Shown here: piece after piece, positions 42,370 to 51,631 of the stretch
How the letters are laid out: each line of letters begins with the position of its first letter
How positions within the stretch are numbered: the stretch's first letter is position 1
NCBI GenBank assembly: GCA_048158365.1
Contig: JBLLNL010000007.1
Source of the DNA: Azoarcus_F sp048158365
Lineage (GTDB): Bacteria > Pseudomonadota > Gammaproteobacteria > Burkholderiales > Rhodocyclaceae
DNA length: 64,000 nucleotides
Strand: one strand, 5' to 3'
Position numbers and translations under genes: made by a program
Notes under the pieces: generated by a model
Databases searched by the model: none
What the model was told of the DNA's origin: nothing
The model's input: the letters and a program-made list of their open reading frames with translations, nothing else

Positions 42370-43479
42370 TCAGCCCTCGCGCATCAGCAGCCAGTACTGG
42401 ATCTTCATCGTCGCGGCGGCGCCGGCGATGATCGCGGCCGTCGTGATGATCGAGCCGACCGCGAGCGTGGAGAAACCGGTGATGCCTTGTCCGATCGTGC
42501 AACCGAAGGCGGTCACGCCCCCGAAACCCATCAGGATCGCACCGACGATGTGGCGTGCCAGATCGTCGGACTGGTGAAAACCCTCGATCCGGAAGCTCCG
42601 CGAAAGCAGCGCATAGACCGCGGAGCCGGCGATGACGCCCAGCGTGCCGGCGATGCCGAAGGTCACGATGCGGCTGGTATCGCTCCACAGCATCAGCAGT
42701 TCCAGCGTGTAGGCGATCGGCGCGACGAAAGTGAAGGACTCGGCGCTGCCGCTGTTGGTGCCGATGAACGCTTGCTCCAGCGTGCGTGGGTGTTCCTCGA
42801 CATAGCCGACATGCCCGGTCAGATACCAGCCGGCGACCGACAGGCCGCCGATGATGATACCGCCCAGCAGGATGTCGCTACGCCGGGCCTCGCGGTCGAG
42901 CAGCGCGAAAATCAGCAGTCCGCCGCCGATGATCCCGGTCGCAAGGATCAGCGCGGTGTCGTGTGCGAGACCGATGCCGGCGAGGATGGATGGAATGTCC
43001 TGGCCGGTGCTCAAGGTCACGTCGACCGAGTCGATGAACGCGACCCGCCAGACGGCGAACAGGCCCCGCATCGTCATGTAGGCGGAGATGCCGAGGAACA
43101 CGAAAACCACAAGCGACTTCAGATTGCCGCCGCCGATGCGGATCAGCGTCTTGCTGCCGCAACCTGAGGCGAGCGTCATGCCGACCCCGAAGGTTGCGCC
43201 ACCGAGCAGGTTGGAGAACCAGATCAGCCGATTACCCGTGTAGAAGGAGTGCGTGACGTCGAACTGGCCGGTCAACTGCAGCATGGTGGTGCCGACGATC
43301 GCGACGCCGATCGCGAGCATCCACATGCGCATGCGCGTCCAGTCGCCCATATTGACGATGTCCGACACCGCACCCATCGTGCAGAAACTGGTCTTGTTGC
43401 CGACGAAGCCGAAGACCGCGCCCAGCGCGAAGGCGGCCCAGGCGATCGTGGAGGCGGCAATGATCGGTTCGTCCAGCAT
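42370..43479 (-). CDS. YeeE/YedE-family sulfur-compound transporter
   Basis: A 369-residue inner-membrane protein with about nine or ten hydrophobic helices. Conserved cysteines are Cys33 (NKTSFCTMGAVSD), Cys105 (LASGCGSKTL) and Cys327 (FGCTIGQGITG). These match YeeE/TsuA, which imports thiosulfate by passing it along cysteines. No TusA-like partner gene is adjacent. It lies 30 bases after queC and may share its transcript. Confidence 0.88.
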   Translation of the reverse strand: MLDEPIIAASTIAWAAFALGAVFGFVGNKTSFCTMGAVSDIVNMGDWTRMRMWMLAIGVAIVGTTMLQLTGQFDVTHSFYTGNRLIWFSNLLGGATFGVGMTLASGCGSKTLIRIGGGNLKSLVVFVFLGISAYMTMRGLFAVWRVAFIDSVDVTLSTGQDIPSILAGIGLAHDTALILATGIIGGGLLIFALLDREARRSDILLGGIIIGGLSVAGWYLTGHVGYVEEHPRTLEQAFIGTNSGSAESFTFVAPIAYTLELLMLWSDTSRIVTFGIAGTLGVIAGSAVYALLSRSFRIEGFHQSDDLARHIVGAILMGFGGVTAFGCTIGQGITGFSTLAVGSIITTAAIIAGAAATMKIQYWLLMREG

Positions 43480-43509
43480 GATTTTCCGTTGGGCGTAGCG
43501 GTGTCGATT

Positions 43510-44190
43510 CTACTGGTATCGCGTGGGATCCACCATGCCGGCTGCCTCGAAGCCGGCGCGACGCAGCCGGCAGGCCTCGCACACGCCGCAGGCTGCTCCG
43601 CTGGCATCGGCCTGGTAGCACGACACTGTCTGCGCGTAGTCCACACCGAGTTCGATGCCACGAGCGATGATCTCGCCCTTGGACAGACGCATCAGCGGGG
43701 CATGAATCCGAAGCCTCTTGCCTTCGACGCCGCTGCGGGTCGCCAGGTTCGCCATCGTCTCGAAGGCGTCGATGAACTCGGGACGGCAGTCCGGATAGCC
43801 CGAGTAGTCGACCGCGTTGACGCCGATGAAGATGTCACCTGATCCCAGGACTTCCGCCCAGGCCAGCGCCATCGACAGCATGACCGTGTTGCGCGCGGGG
43901 ACGTAGGTGACCGGAATGTCCTCGGTCGCGCCGTGGGTCGGCACGCCGATCGCGGCGTCGGTCAGCGCCGAGCCGCCGAACTGGCCCAGGCTGACCGTGG
44001 CGATCCGGTGTTCGCGTGCGCCCATGGCTTCGGCGATGCGCTTCGACGCGGTCAGCTCGGCAACATGCCGCTGCCCATAGGCGACCGACAGCGTGTGGCA
44101 GTCGTAACCGTCGGCCTGCGCGATCGCGAGGCAGGTGGTCGAGTCCAGGCCGCCGGAGAGCAGGATGACTGCGCGGGGTCGGGTGTCCAT
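43510..44190 (-). CDS. queC: 7-cyano-7-deazaguanine synthase
   Basis: A 226-residue ATP-dependent enzyme converting CDG to preQ0 in queuosine synthesis. The PP-loop LSGGLDSTT is at 11-19; the C-terminal zinc cysteines are in SCYQAD and CGVCEACRLR. It is 31 bases after queE, a functional pair. Confidence 0.95.
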   Translation of the reverse strand: MDTRPRAVILLSGGLDSTTCLAIAQADGYDCHTLSVAYGQRHVAELTASKRIAEAMGAREHRIATVSLGQFGGSALTDAAIGVPTHGATEDIPVTYVPARNTVMLSMALAWAEVLGSGDIFIGVNAVDYSGYPDCRPEFIDAFETMANLATRSGVEGKRLRIHAPLMRLSKGEIIARGIELGVDYAQTVSCYQADASGAACGVCEACRLRRAGFEAAGMVDPTRYQ

Positions 44191-44221
44191 GGTGGTCTTC
44201 CTTCTGGTGCGTGTTTGGCCT

Positions 44222-44884
44222 TCAGCGACCCCGCGCGTCCTGCCACAGGATCTTGTGAAGCTGAAGCTGAAAGCGGACCGGCAGCCGGTCGCGCACGATC
44301 CATTCGGCCAGCGCGGCCGGATCGAACCGACCTTCGACCGGAGACAGCAGCACCTCGCAGCGCCCGATCAGCGCATGCTCCGCGATGCAGGCTTTCGCCC
44401 ATGCGTAATCGTCCGCGTCGGCGAGCACGAACTTGACCTCGTCGCCGGCGCGCAGCGCCCCAATGTTCTCGTACCGGTTGCGGCCGACCTCGCCCGAGCC
44501 GGGTGGCTTGAGGTCCATGACGCGCGATACGCGAGAATCGACCGCCGCGATGTCCAGCGCGCCACTGGTTTCGAGCGACACGGAATAGCCCGCATCACAC
44601 AGCGCGGTCAGCAGTTCCAGGCAGGACTTCTGTGCGAGCGGCTCGCCTCCGGTGACGCAGACCTGCCGAATGCCATGGGTCGCGATCTCGGCAAGGATGT
44701 CGTCGAGGTCGCGCAGCCTGCCGCCATGAAAGGCGTACTCGGTGTCGCACCAGCTGCAGCGCAGCGGACAGCCGGTGAGCCGCACGAACACGGTCGGCAG
44801 GCCGGTGCGGGAAGATTCCCCCTGCACCGAGGCAAAAATCTCGGTGATCCGCAGCCTCGAACTGCGGTTGTCGGTCATCGTCAT
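44222..44884 (-). CDS. queE: 7-carboxy-7-deazaguanine synthase
   Basis: A 220-residue radical SAM enzyme making CDG from carboxytetrahydropterin. The cluster cysteines are Cys39, Cys43 and Cys46 (TGCPLRCSWC). EIFASVQGE at the N-terminus and VTGGEPL are typical. Directly downstream of cpoB, linking Tol-Pal and queuosine genes, a common proteobacterial order. Confidence 0.95.
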   Translation of the reverse strand: MTMTDNRSSRLRITEIFASVQGESSRTGLPTVFVRLTGCPLRCSWCDTEYAFHGGRLRDLDDILAEIATHGIRQVCVTGGEPLAQKSCLELLTALCDAGYSVSLETSGALDIAAVDSRVSRVMDLKPPGSGEVGRNRYENIGALRAGDEVKFVLADADDYAWAKACIAEHALIGRCEVLLSPVEGRFDPAALAEWIVRDRLPVRFQLQLHKILWQDARGR

Positions 44885-44903
44885 CAGGTCTGGGCGTTGC
44901 GCC

Positions 44904-45623
44904 TTACTGGGTGCCGAGTCGCTGTATCGCGACCTGTGCCGCCGAGCTGTCGGGATAGCGTTCGACTATGCGTCGCAGGGTCTCCTGCGAGGTACGCGCC
45001 TCCCCCATCAGTTGCAGGCTGTTGGCCAGGCCGAGCATCGCATCCGGGGCGATCGGGTCGTTCGGCCAGTTGGTGATGACAGTGTTGAAAAAGCTCCTGG
45101 CCGACACGATTTCCTGGGCCTGAAGGGCCGCGTTGCCCGCCCAGAAGTTGGCGCCCGGCAGCAAGTTGCTGCGGGGGTGTTCGGCGATGAACTTCTCGAA
45201 TGCCGCCAGCGAATCGGCGTGCCTGCCTTCCTTCAGCAGATTCAGCGCCGCCTCATAGGCTGCCGATTCGGCGCCTGGGTCGGACGGCGCTGCGGCGGCA
45301 CCGCCAGACCCCTCCGCGCCACCGGTGCCCTCGAGTCGCAGCAGGCGGTCGTCGAGATCGACATAGAAATCGCGCTGCCGCTGCTTCAGCGACTCGAGCT
45401 CGTGCATCAGCACTTCCATCTGGCCGCGCATCGTCGCGATCTCGGACCGCAGCATTTCGTTCTGATTGGACAGCTCCAGCTGCGCCCGACCGCTGGCCTC
45501 GAGACGAGCGTTCATCTCGACGATCTGCCGCCTGGCCTGATCGTCGCCGCCGAACAACTGGGCATGCGCGGTGGAAAACGTGGAGCTTGCGAGGAGCACA
45601 GCGATCGGGAGCAGTCTCTTCAT
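44904..45623 (-). CDS. cpoB: Tol-Pal-associated coordinator CpoB (YbgF)
   Basis: A 239-residue periplasmic protein. Signal peptide 1-21 (ending AHAQL). Residues about 30-75 are a coiled-coil trimerisation region (QIVEMNARLEA, MEVLMHELESLKQRQ). The C-terminal ~125 residues are TPR repeats (AYEAALNLLKEGRHADSLAA). It coordinates outer-membrane constriction with peptidoglycan synthesis. Overlaps pal by one base (TGATG). Confidence 0.94.
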   Translation of the reverse strand: MKRLLPIAVLLASSTFSTAHAQLFGGDDQARRQIVEMNARLEASGRAQLELSNQNEMLRSEIATMRGQMEVLMHELESLKQRQRDFYVDLDDRLLRLEGTGGAEGSGGAAAAPSDPGAESAAYEAALNLLKEGRHADSLAAFEKFIAEHPRSNLLPGANFWAGNAALQAQEIVSARSFFNTVITNWPNDPIAPDAMLGLANSLQLMGEARTSQETLRRIVERYPDSSAAQVAIQRLGTQ

Positions 45624-46138
45624 CAGAATTCGCCCGTGTACAACATGTCGGCGCGGCGGTTCTCCGCGAAGCAGCTTTCGGTCTGCTCGGTGCAGCGCGG
45701 CTTCTCTTCGCCGAGGCTCACCGACTCGATCTGGTTCTCACGCGCACCGAGCAGCATCAAGGCCTGCTTCAGCGCCTCGGCGCGCTTCTGGCCGAGTGCG
45801 AGGTTGTACTCGCGGCTGCCGCGCTCGTCGGTGTTGCCCTGAACCAGCATGCGCATGTCGGGGTTCCTGGACAGGAAGTTGGCGTGCGCTTCGACCAGCG
45901 GCATGAACTCCGAGCGGATCACGAAGCTGTCGAAATCGAAATACACGCCTCGGCGCGACAGGATGCTGTTCGGGTCGGTCAGGGCCGCGATACCGGTTCC
46001 GGAGACGTCGCCTGCGGAGACGGTGGCGACGCCGGTCGAGCGGTCATCCACGCCGACCCCGGTTTGCTGCGGGCCTGCTTTTCCGCCGCAAGCGACCAGC
46101 AGGACTGAAAGGAGGGCCGGCAGGAGCAATTTCTTCAT
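45623..46138 (-). CDS. pal: Peptidoglycan-associated lipoprotein Pal
   Basis: A 171-residue outer-membrane lipoprotein. The start at 46138 (MKKLLLPALL) gives a proper signal with lipobox LLVAC, lipidated Cys17. The OmpA-like domain carries GNTDERGSREYNLALGQKRA, which binds diaminopimelate peptidoglycan. Follows tolB by 49 bases. Confidence 0.95.
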   Translation of the reverse strand: MKKLLLPALLSVLLVACGGKAGPQQTGVGVDDRSTGVATVSAGDVSGTGIAALTDPNSILSRRGVYFDFDSFVIRSEFMPLVEAHANFLSRNPDMRMLVQGNTDERGSREYNLALGQKRAEALKQALMLLGARENQIESVSLGEEKPRCTEQTESCFAENRRADMLYTGEF

Positions 46139-46187
46139 TTCGATTTCCATTACAGGTTGAGGTGTGTACCAAGGAGGATCGGGGTGT

Positions 46188-47471
46188 TCATTGTCTGGGC
46201 AGCGGGCCCCATGCCGGTTCGCGCACGTCCGCCGCCTGGATCGACAGTCGCTGCTTGATCCGTCCGTCGGACGAAACCGCGGCGAGCACGCCGCGACCAC
46301 CGCTCTCGGACGCATACAGGATCATGCGGCCGTTCGGCGCGAAGCTCGGCGATTCGTCGCGCACCGAATCGGTCAGAACCATGCTTTGGCCCGACGCGAG
46401 GTCCATGATGGCGACCTGGAAGCGACCATCCCTGCGTGTGACGTAGGCGAGGCTTCTGCCGTCGGCCGAGACCCGCGGTGTGACGTTGTAATTGCCATCG
46501 AAGGTGACTCGCTGCGGCGTTCCGCCGTCGCGTCCGACACGATAGATCTGCGCGCTGCCGCCGCGGTCGGACGTGAAATACAGCCATTGCCCATCTGGCG
46601 ACCAGGCCGGCTCGGTATCGATGCTGCTCGACGTCGTCAGCCGGCGGGCGCCCGACCCGTCGGCATTGAGGATGTAGATCTGGGACGGCCCGTCCCGGGT
46701 CAGTACTACCGCCAGTTGCCGACCGTCGGGTGACCATGCCGGGGCCGAGTTGGAGCCCCGGAAGTTCGCGACCACCTGGCGCTGACCGGTCGGCAGGTCG
46801 TGCACGTAGATCACCGGTTTCTTCGCCTCGAATGACACATAAGCAAGGCGCTGGCCGTCGGGCGCCCAGGCCGGCGAGATGATCGGCTCACGCGACACCA
46901 GCGCGGTCTGCGGATTCATGCCGTCGGCGTCGGCGATCTGCAGCTCGAAGCGTGGCCCGCTCTTGACGACATAGGCGATGCGGGTCGAGAAGTAACCCGG
47001 CAGGCCGGTGAGCTTCTCATACACGAAGTCCGCGATCCGATGTCCGGTGGTACGGTTCTGCGCCGGCGCGATGCGCATTGCCATCGCACCCAGTTCGATC
47101 TGCTTCTGCGTGTCGAACAGGCGCACCCGGATGTCGAAGCGGCCGTCGGGCAGCGGTACGACCGTACCGGTCAGGACCGCGTCGGCGCCGCGGCCGCGGA
47201 TGCCGATCAGATCGGGCACCACGGCTTCGGGCAGGCTGGCGAGCCCGAGATTGACGATGCTGAACAGCCCGCTGCGCTCGAGATCGTCACGCACCACATC
47301 CGACACGCTGCGAGGGAGGGTGGATTCGTTCTCCAGAATAGGGATCGCGACCGGGAAGCGGGTCGCGCCCGCGCCGGTGATTTCGATCGACAACTGGGCG
47401 TGCGTGAACAGCGGAATCGCCAGCACGCAGGCCATGATGGCGATTCGAAAGCGGAAAAGCAGATATTTCAT
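46188..47471 (-). CDS. tolB: Tol-Pal system beta-propeller TolB
   Basis: A 427-residue periplasmic protein. The start at 47471 (MKYLLFRFRI) gives a signal peptide ending FTHAQ. An N-terminal alpha/beta domain is followed by a six-bladed WD40-like propeller with repeated WSPDGRQLA-type motifs. It connects Pal to TolA. A 139-base gap separates it from tolA. Confidence 0.95.
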   Translation of the reverse strand: MKYLLFRFRIAIMACVLAIPLFTHAQLSIEITGAGATRFPVAIPILENESTLPRSVSDVVRDDLERSGLFSIVNLGLASLPEAVVPDLIGIRGRGADAVLTGTVVPLPDGRFDIRVRLFDTQKQIELGAMAMRIAPAQNRTTGHRIADFVYEKLTGLPGYFSTRIAYVVKSGPRFELQIADADGMNPQTALVSREPIISPAWAPDGQRLAYVSFEAKKPVIYVHDLPTGQRQVVANFRGSNSAPAWSPDGRQLAVVLTRDGPSQIYILNADGSGARRLTTSSSIDTEPAWSPDGQWLYFTSDRGGSAQIYRVGRDGGTPQRVTFDGNYNVTPRVSADGRSLAYVTRRDGRFQVAIMDLASGQSMVLTDSVRDESPSFAPNGRMILYASESGGRGVLAAVSSDGRIKQRLSIQAADVREPAWGPLPRQ

Positions 47472-47610
47472 GGCCTTGTCGTGCCTTTTTGCGTTGGTCC
47501 GGGATTCTACTGGAGTCCTGCGGCGAGGTGTGTAAGCATTGGTCTGCATTGAATTTGAAGCGAAAGTGATGCAGTCCGTCTGTCGGCGTTCGGGCTGCAC
47601 GGCGTTCAGC

Positions 47611-48498
47611 TCAGTCCCTGAGTGGCCGGAAAGTCAGTCGGAGTTCCCGCGGTGGCCGCTCCTGCGTCGTCGGCAGCGGCAGCGGGCTCGAGCGGTTGAT
47701 CGCCCGTTCGATCGCCGCGTCGAGCGCAGCAATGCCGGACGAACTGAGCTGCCGCACGCTCGTGACCGTGCCGTCCGGTGCCTGTGTCACCAGGAACTCG
47801 GCGCTCGGATCACCCGAGACGCTGGGCGGCAGCACGATATTGCGCTTGATGTGCGCCTGGATGCGTGCATCGTAATCCCCGAGCGCCCCGCCCGGAACGG
47901 CGGTTCGTGCCTCCGCAACGCGTGCCGCGTCGTCGCGCATCAGCCGCTCGATCTGCGCGCGCTCGAGTTCCTGCGCCAGGCGTTGCGCCATATAGTCGTC
48001 GGGCGGCGTCTGGGCCGGCTTCGGTGGTTCCGGCTTTGGTTCCGGCTTTGGCTCTGGCTTTGGCTCCGGCTTTGGTGACTCCGGTGTGGGCGGTGGCGGT
48101 TTCGGAGGTTCCGGTTTCGGAGGTGGCGGCTTGGGCGGTTCGGTTTTGGGCGGCTCAGGCTTGGGCTCGGGCGCCTTGGTCGCGATGTCCGGCGCCGGTT
48201 TGGGCAGCTCAGGCTTCGCTGGCGCCGGTTTCGGTGGTTCCGGTTTGGGTTCGGGTTTCGGCGGCTCGGGCTTGGGCGGCTCCGGCGTCGGACGCGGGGC
48301 CGGTGCCGGCCTCGTCTCGGCCACCGGGGCGGTCGGCGCGGCGACCAGTTGGACCTCCATCGCGGCAGGCGGCCGGCTTTCCCAGCGCACGCCGACCAGC
48401 AGGAACACGATCAGACCGACGTGAACGAACACGGTCAGCCCCATCGACACCCATTTGCCGGGGGGCTCGCGGCGCTCGAAATTCGGGGAATCGTTCAT
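47611..48498 (-). CDS. tolA: TolA with Pro-rich linker
   Basis: A 295-residue inner-membrane protein. One N-terminal transmembrane helix (VSMGLTVFVHVGLIVFLLVG). The central region, about 55-165, is made of PEPKP/PPKPEP repeats instead of the long Ala/Lys/Glu helix of E. coli TolA. The C-terminal domain (NIVLPPSVSGDPSAEFLVTQ) is the TonB/TolA-C type that contacts TolB/Pal. It is shorter than E. coli TolA (421). Overlaps tolR by one base. Confidence 0.93.
   Translation of the reverse strand: MNDSPNFERREPPGKWVSMGLTVFVHVGLIVFLLVGVRWESRPPAAMEVQLVAAPTAPVAETRPAPAPRPTPEPPKPEPPKPEPKPEPPKPAPAKPELPKPAPDIATKAPEPKPEPPKTEPPKPPPPKPEPPKPPPPTPESPKPEPKPEPKPEPKPEPPKPAQTPPDDYMAQRLAQELERAQIERLMRDDAARVAEARTAVPGGALGDYDARIQAHIKRNIVLPPSVSGDPSAEFLVTQAPDGTVTSVRQLSSSGIAALDAAIERAINRSSPLPLPTTQERPPRELRLTFRPLRD
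48018..48082. repeat. Tandem 12-bp imperfect repeats in tolA
   Basis: Copies of GGCTTTGGTTCC-like units encode the Pro-Glu-Pro-Lys linker; related but more degenerate units continue to about 48300. Copy number is likely to vary by slippage. Confidence 0.65.
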
Positions 48499-48902
48499 CA
48501 GCTGCCGGTCTGGGTCTGCAGGCCGACCTTGTTGAAGCCGGCTTTGCGCATTTCATTCAGAGTATCCATCACGATCTGGTACTTCACTTCCTTGTCGGCT
48601 TCGATCACGATGGCCTGATCGGGATTGGCTTCTATGGCCTGTTTGAGCTCGCGCATCACCTCGAGTTCGGGCAGGTCGCGCGCCGGCGCGGACATGGTCT
48701 GCCGCAGTGCGAAGGAGCCGTCCGATCGGATCACGACGAACATCGCTTCGCTCGGCGGCTGCGGCACGCCGTCGACGGTGGGCAGATCGACGCTGCCGGT
48801 CTGGATCATCGGGGCGGTGACCATGAAGATCACCAGCAGCACCAGCATCACGTCGATGTAAGGCACGACGTTGATCTGGTTCATGAGACGGCGTTGACGC
48901 AT
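48498..48902 (-). CDS. tolR: TolR, ExbD-family energy-coupling protein
   Basis: A 134-residue protein starting MRQRRLMNQINVVPYIDVML. One transmembrane helix carries the proton-path Asp (YIDVMLVLLVIFMVTAP), followed by a periplasmic ExbD domain. Works with TolQ to energise TolA. Starts 13 bases after tolQ. Confidence 0.95.
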   Translation of the reverse strand: MRQRRLMNQINVVPYIDVMLVLLVIFMVTAPMIQTGSVDLPTVDGVPQPPSEAMFVVIRSDGSFALRQTMSAPARDLPELEVMRELKQAIEANPDQAIVIEADKEVKYQIVMDTLNEMRKAGFNKVGLQTQTGS

Positions 48903-48915
48903 GGTTGTGGCTCGT

Positions 48916-49590
48916 TCAGCGCAGGTGCCGCTGCAGGATATTGGAGAACTCCTCCATGAAGCTCTCGAAGCGGATACCGATCCGGTCGATGTCGTGCGTG
49001 AAGCGGTTGTATGCGACCACCGCCGGAATCGCGGCGAACAGTCCGATCGCGGTGGCGACCAGTGCTTCGGCGATGCCCGGTGCGACCTGTGCGAGCGACG
49101 CGGTCGTCACGTTGGCCAGGCCGCGAAACGCGTTCATGATGCCCCACACGGTACCGAGCAGCCCGATGTAGGGTGCGACCGAGCCGACCGTCGCGAGGAA
49201 GGCGAGGTGAGACTCCAGATCGTCCATCTCGCGTTGGTGGGTCGCCCGCATCGCGCGCCGGGCGCCATCGATGATCGCTGGATGGTCGTGGCTCTTGGCG
49301 CGCAGTTTGGTGAACTCGCGATAGCCGGATTCGAAGATCCGCTCGATCCCGCCGGCGTCCTCGCGCGCGGCGGCGGCCGACTGATACAGCGTGTTCAGAT
49401 CGCCACCGCTCCAGAAGTCCCGCTCGAAGGTTCCGGTGCTGTCGCGTGCGGTGCGAATCTGAAACCATTTGCGGAAGATCCAGTACCAGGACACGACCGA
49501 CAGCGCCGCGAGCAGCAGCATGACCAGCTGCACGAGCAGGCTCGCCTGCGTGATCAGGTAAAGGATGGACAGGTCTTGAGTGGTGGTCAT
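48916..49590 (-). CDS. tolQ: TolQ, ExbB-family proton channel protein
   Basis: A 224-residue inner-membrane protein with three helices. The start at 49590 (MTTTQDLSIL) overlaps the ybgC stop by 4 bases; the frame stays open far upstream but that part reads across ybgC and has no TolQ similarity. Signature segments are TVGSVAPYIGLLGTVWGIMN and AEALVATAIGLFAAIPAVVA. Confidence 0.95.
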   Translation of the reverse strand: MTTTQDLSILYLITQASLLVQLVMLLLAALSVVSWYWIFRKWFQIRTARDSTGTFERDFWSGGDLNTLYQSAAAAREDAGGIERIFESGYREFTKLRAKSHDHPAIIDGARRAMRATHQREMDDLESHLAFLATVGSVAPYIGLLGTVWGIMNAFRGLANVTTASLAQVAPGIAEALVATAIGLFAAIPAVVAYNRFTHDIDRIGIRFESFMEEFSNILQRHLR

Positions 49591-50036
49591 GGCTGTGGAA
49601 CGTGCTGAGTGAGAAGGGTGCGAAGTTCCGGCGGAATCGCGGTTGGACGTTGCCGCAGCGTGTCGACGCAGGCGATCGAGATCCTGGAGTCGAACAGAAG
49701 TTCCGCGCCGCGCAGCACTTTCTGATCGAACTCCAGGCTGGCCCCGCCGAGACGGGTGACCGTGCTGGCGATCAGCAGCGGGTCGTCGAGGCGGGCGGGG
49801 CGGATGAACGTCGCCTGAACCGACCGGACCACGAAACCGATGCCCTTTTCGGCCAGCAGCCGCCCCTGTTCGAAGCCAAGCGTTCTCAAGGCTTCGGTGC
49901 GGGCACGCTCGCAAAAACGCAGGTAGTTGGCGTAATAGACGACGCCCGCAGCGTCGGTGTCCTCGTAATAGACGCGCAGCTGGAGTTCGAAGGGGACTGC
50001 CAGCTTGGCCCGGGTCCGTTGGTCGGAATCGTTCAT
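49587..50036 (-). CDS. ybgC: Tol-Pal-associated acyl-CoA thioesterase YbgC
   Basis: A 149-residue hot-dog fold thioesterase. The catalytic Asp28 lies in RVYYEDTDAAGVVYYANYL. Opens the Tol-Pal operon, as in E. coli. Divergent from the ATP-grasp gene, with 145 bases between. Confidence 0.94.
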   Translation of the reverse strand: MNDSDQRTRAKLAVPFELQLRVYYEDTDAAGVVYYANYLRFCERARTEALRTLGFEQGRLLAEKGIGFVVRSVQATFIRPARLDDPLLIASTVTRLGGASLEFDQKVLRGAELLFDSRISIACVDTLRQRPTAIPPELRTLLTQHVPQP

Positions 50037-50181
50037 CCGCGTATTCTAGACGGGATCGTTGCGTGCGGCGCAGCATGCCACATCGGGTTTCAACCCGAAT
50101 GGCGATCACGTATGCTGCGGCGGTGAGCACGGCCGATCCGAGCGGCGTCACATGCCGCACCGACCAGAGAGGACGTACAGC

Positions 50182-51630
50182 ATGTCGATAGACTGGAAGA
50201 CCTACGATCCATCGCCCTTCTACGATGAATTGATCGCATCGCCCGGCAAACCACGTTCGGGTGCACGCAAGCTCACCGACTACCTCGCGTCGCTCGACGA
50301 TGACGAAATCCGTGCACGCAAGCGCGCCGCTGAACTCGCGATCGTCGAGATGGGGATCAGTTTCACCGTCTATAGCGAGGGCGAGAACATCGATCGGGCC
50401 TGGCCCTTCGACATCATCCCGCGCGTGATTCCGCGCAGCGAGTGGCAGGCGGTCGAGACGGGGTTGATCCAGCGCCTGACCGCGCTGAATCTGTTCATCG
50501 ACGACATCTACAACGAGCAGCGCATCGTCCGGGACAAGGTCGTGCCCGAATACGTGTTCGCGAATTCCAAGAACTTCCGCGATCAGTGCAGGGGTTTCAC
50601 GCCGCCGCTGGGCGTGTGGGCGCACATCTGCGGCTCGGATCTGGTGCGCGACAAGGATGGAACGATCTATGTGCTGGAGGACAACCTGCGGGTGCCGTCC
50701 GGCGTGTCCTACATGCTCGAGAACCGCCAGGTGACCAAGCGCGTGTTCCCTGAACTGTTCGAGAGCTCCAGCATCCTGCCGGTCGACGAATACACGACCC
50801 AGCTGTTCGACATGCTCGCGTCGATCTCTCCGCGCCCGCAGGATTATCCGCAGATCGCGGTGCTGACGCCGGGCATCTTCAACTCGGCCTACTTCGAGCA
50901 CTCCTTTCTCGCGCAGCGCATGGGTGCGCAACTGGTCGAAGGCGCGGACCTGGTCGTCGACGACGATGACTGCGTGTATATGCGCACCATCGACGGCCTG
51001 GAGCGGGTCGATGTGATCTACCGCCGCATCGACGACGAGTTCATGGACCCGGACGCCTTCCGAGCGGATTCGATGCTCGGCGTGCCCGGCCTGATGCGCG
51101 CCTGGCGCAAAGGCAAGGTCGGCATCGCGAATGCGCCCGGTTCGGGGGTGGCCGACGACAAGGTGATCTACACCTTCGTGCCGGCCATGATCAAGTACTA
51201 CCTGGACGAGGATCCGGTCATCCCGAACGTGCCGACCTGGATGTGCGTGGAGAAGAAGAACCGCGACTACGTCATCGAGCACCTCGAGGAACTGGTGGTC
51301 AAGCCGGCGAACGAGTCGGGCGGCTACGGCATGCTGGTCGGCCCGCACTCGACCAAGAAGCAGCGCACCGAGTTCGCGCAGCTGATTCGCAAGGATCCGC
51401 GCAACTACATCGCGCAGCCGACGCTGAGTCTGTCGGTTGCCCCCACGCTGTGCGAGGATGGCCTGGAGCCGCGCCATCTCGATCTGCGGCCCTTCGTGCT
51501 GCAGGGCGTGCGCACCGACGTGACCGCCGGCGGACTGACCCGGGTCGCGATGCGCAAGGGTTCGCTGGTGGTCAACTCATCCCAGGGTGGTGGCAGCAAG
51601 GACACCTGGATCGTCGACGAGGAGAGCTGA
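50182..51630 (+). CDS. Circularly permuted ATP-grasp protein
   Basis: A 482-residue protein of the CP-ATP-grasp family. The start at 50182 (MSIDWKTYDP) follows GAGAGGA. Segments typical of the family are WPFDIIPRVIPRSEWQ, LNLFIDDIYNEQRI, VLEDNLRVPSGVSYML and VVKPANESGGYGMLVG. The ATP-binding order is permuted. It probably makes a peptide-type bond or modifies an amine, but the substrate is unknown. It is 1 base before the alpha-E gene. In many bacteria the two occur with a transglutaminase and the Anbu peptidase; here a STAS gene and hslVU follow. Confidence 0.9.
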   Translation: MSIDWKTYDPSPFYDELIASPGKPRSGARKLTDYLASLDDDEIRARKRAAELAIVEMGISFTVYSEGENIDRAWPFDIIPRVIPRSEWQAVETGLIQRLTALNLFIDDIYNEQRIVRDKVVPEYVFANSKNFRDQCRGFTPPLGVWAHICGSDLVRDKDGTIYVLEDNLRVPSGVSYMLENRQVTKRVFPELFESSSILPVDEYTTQLFDMLASISPRPQDYPQIAVLTPGIFNSAYFEHSFLAQRMGAQLVEGADLVVDDDDCVYMRTIDGLERVDVIYRRIDDEFMDPDAFRADSMLGVPGLMRAWRKGKVGIANAPGSGVADDKVIYTFVPAMIKYYLDEDPVIPNVPTWMCVEKKNRDYVIEHLEELVVKPANESGGYGMLVGPHSTKKQRTEFAQLIRKDPRNYIAQPTLSLSVAPTLCEDGLEPRHLDLRPFVLQGVRTDVTAGGLTRVAMRKGSLVVNSSQGGGSKDTWIVDEES

Positions 51631-51631
51631 C

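Noticed and set aside
48018..48300. Possible CRISPR or other repeat array
   Set aside because: The repeats are short, imperfect, in frame, and encode the Pro-rich linker of TolA.
49591..51477. Upstream extension of the tolQ frame by about 630 codons
   Set aside because: It reads antisense through the ATP-grasp gene and across ybgC; the TolQ start at 49590 is supported by similarity and a 4-base overlap with ybgC.
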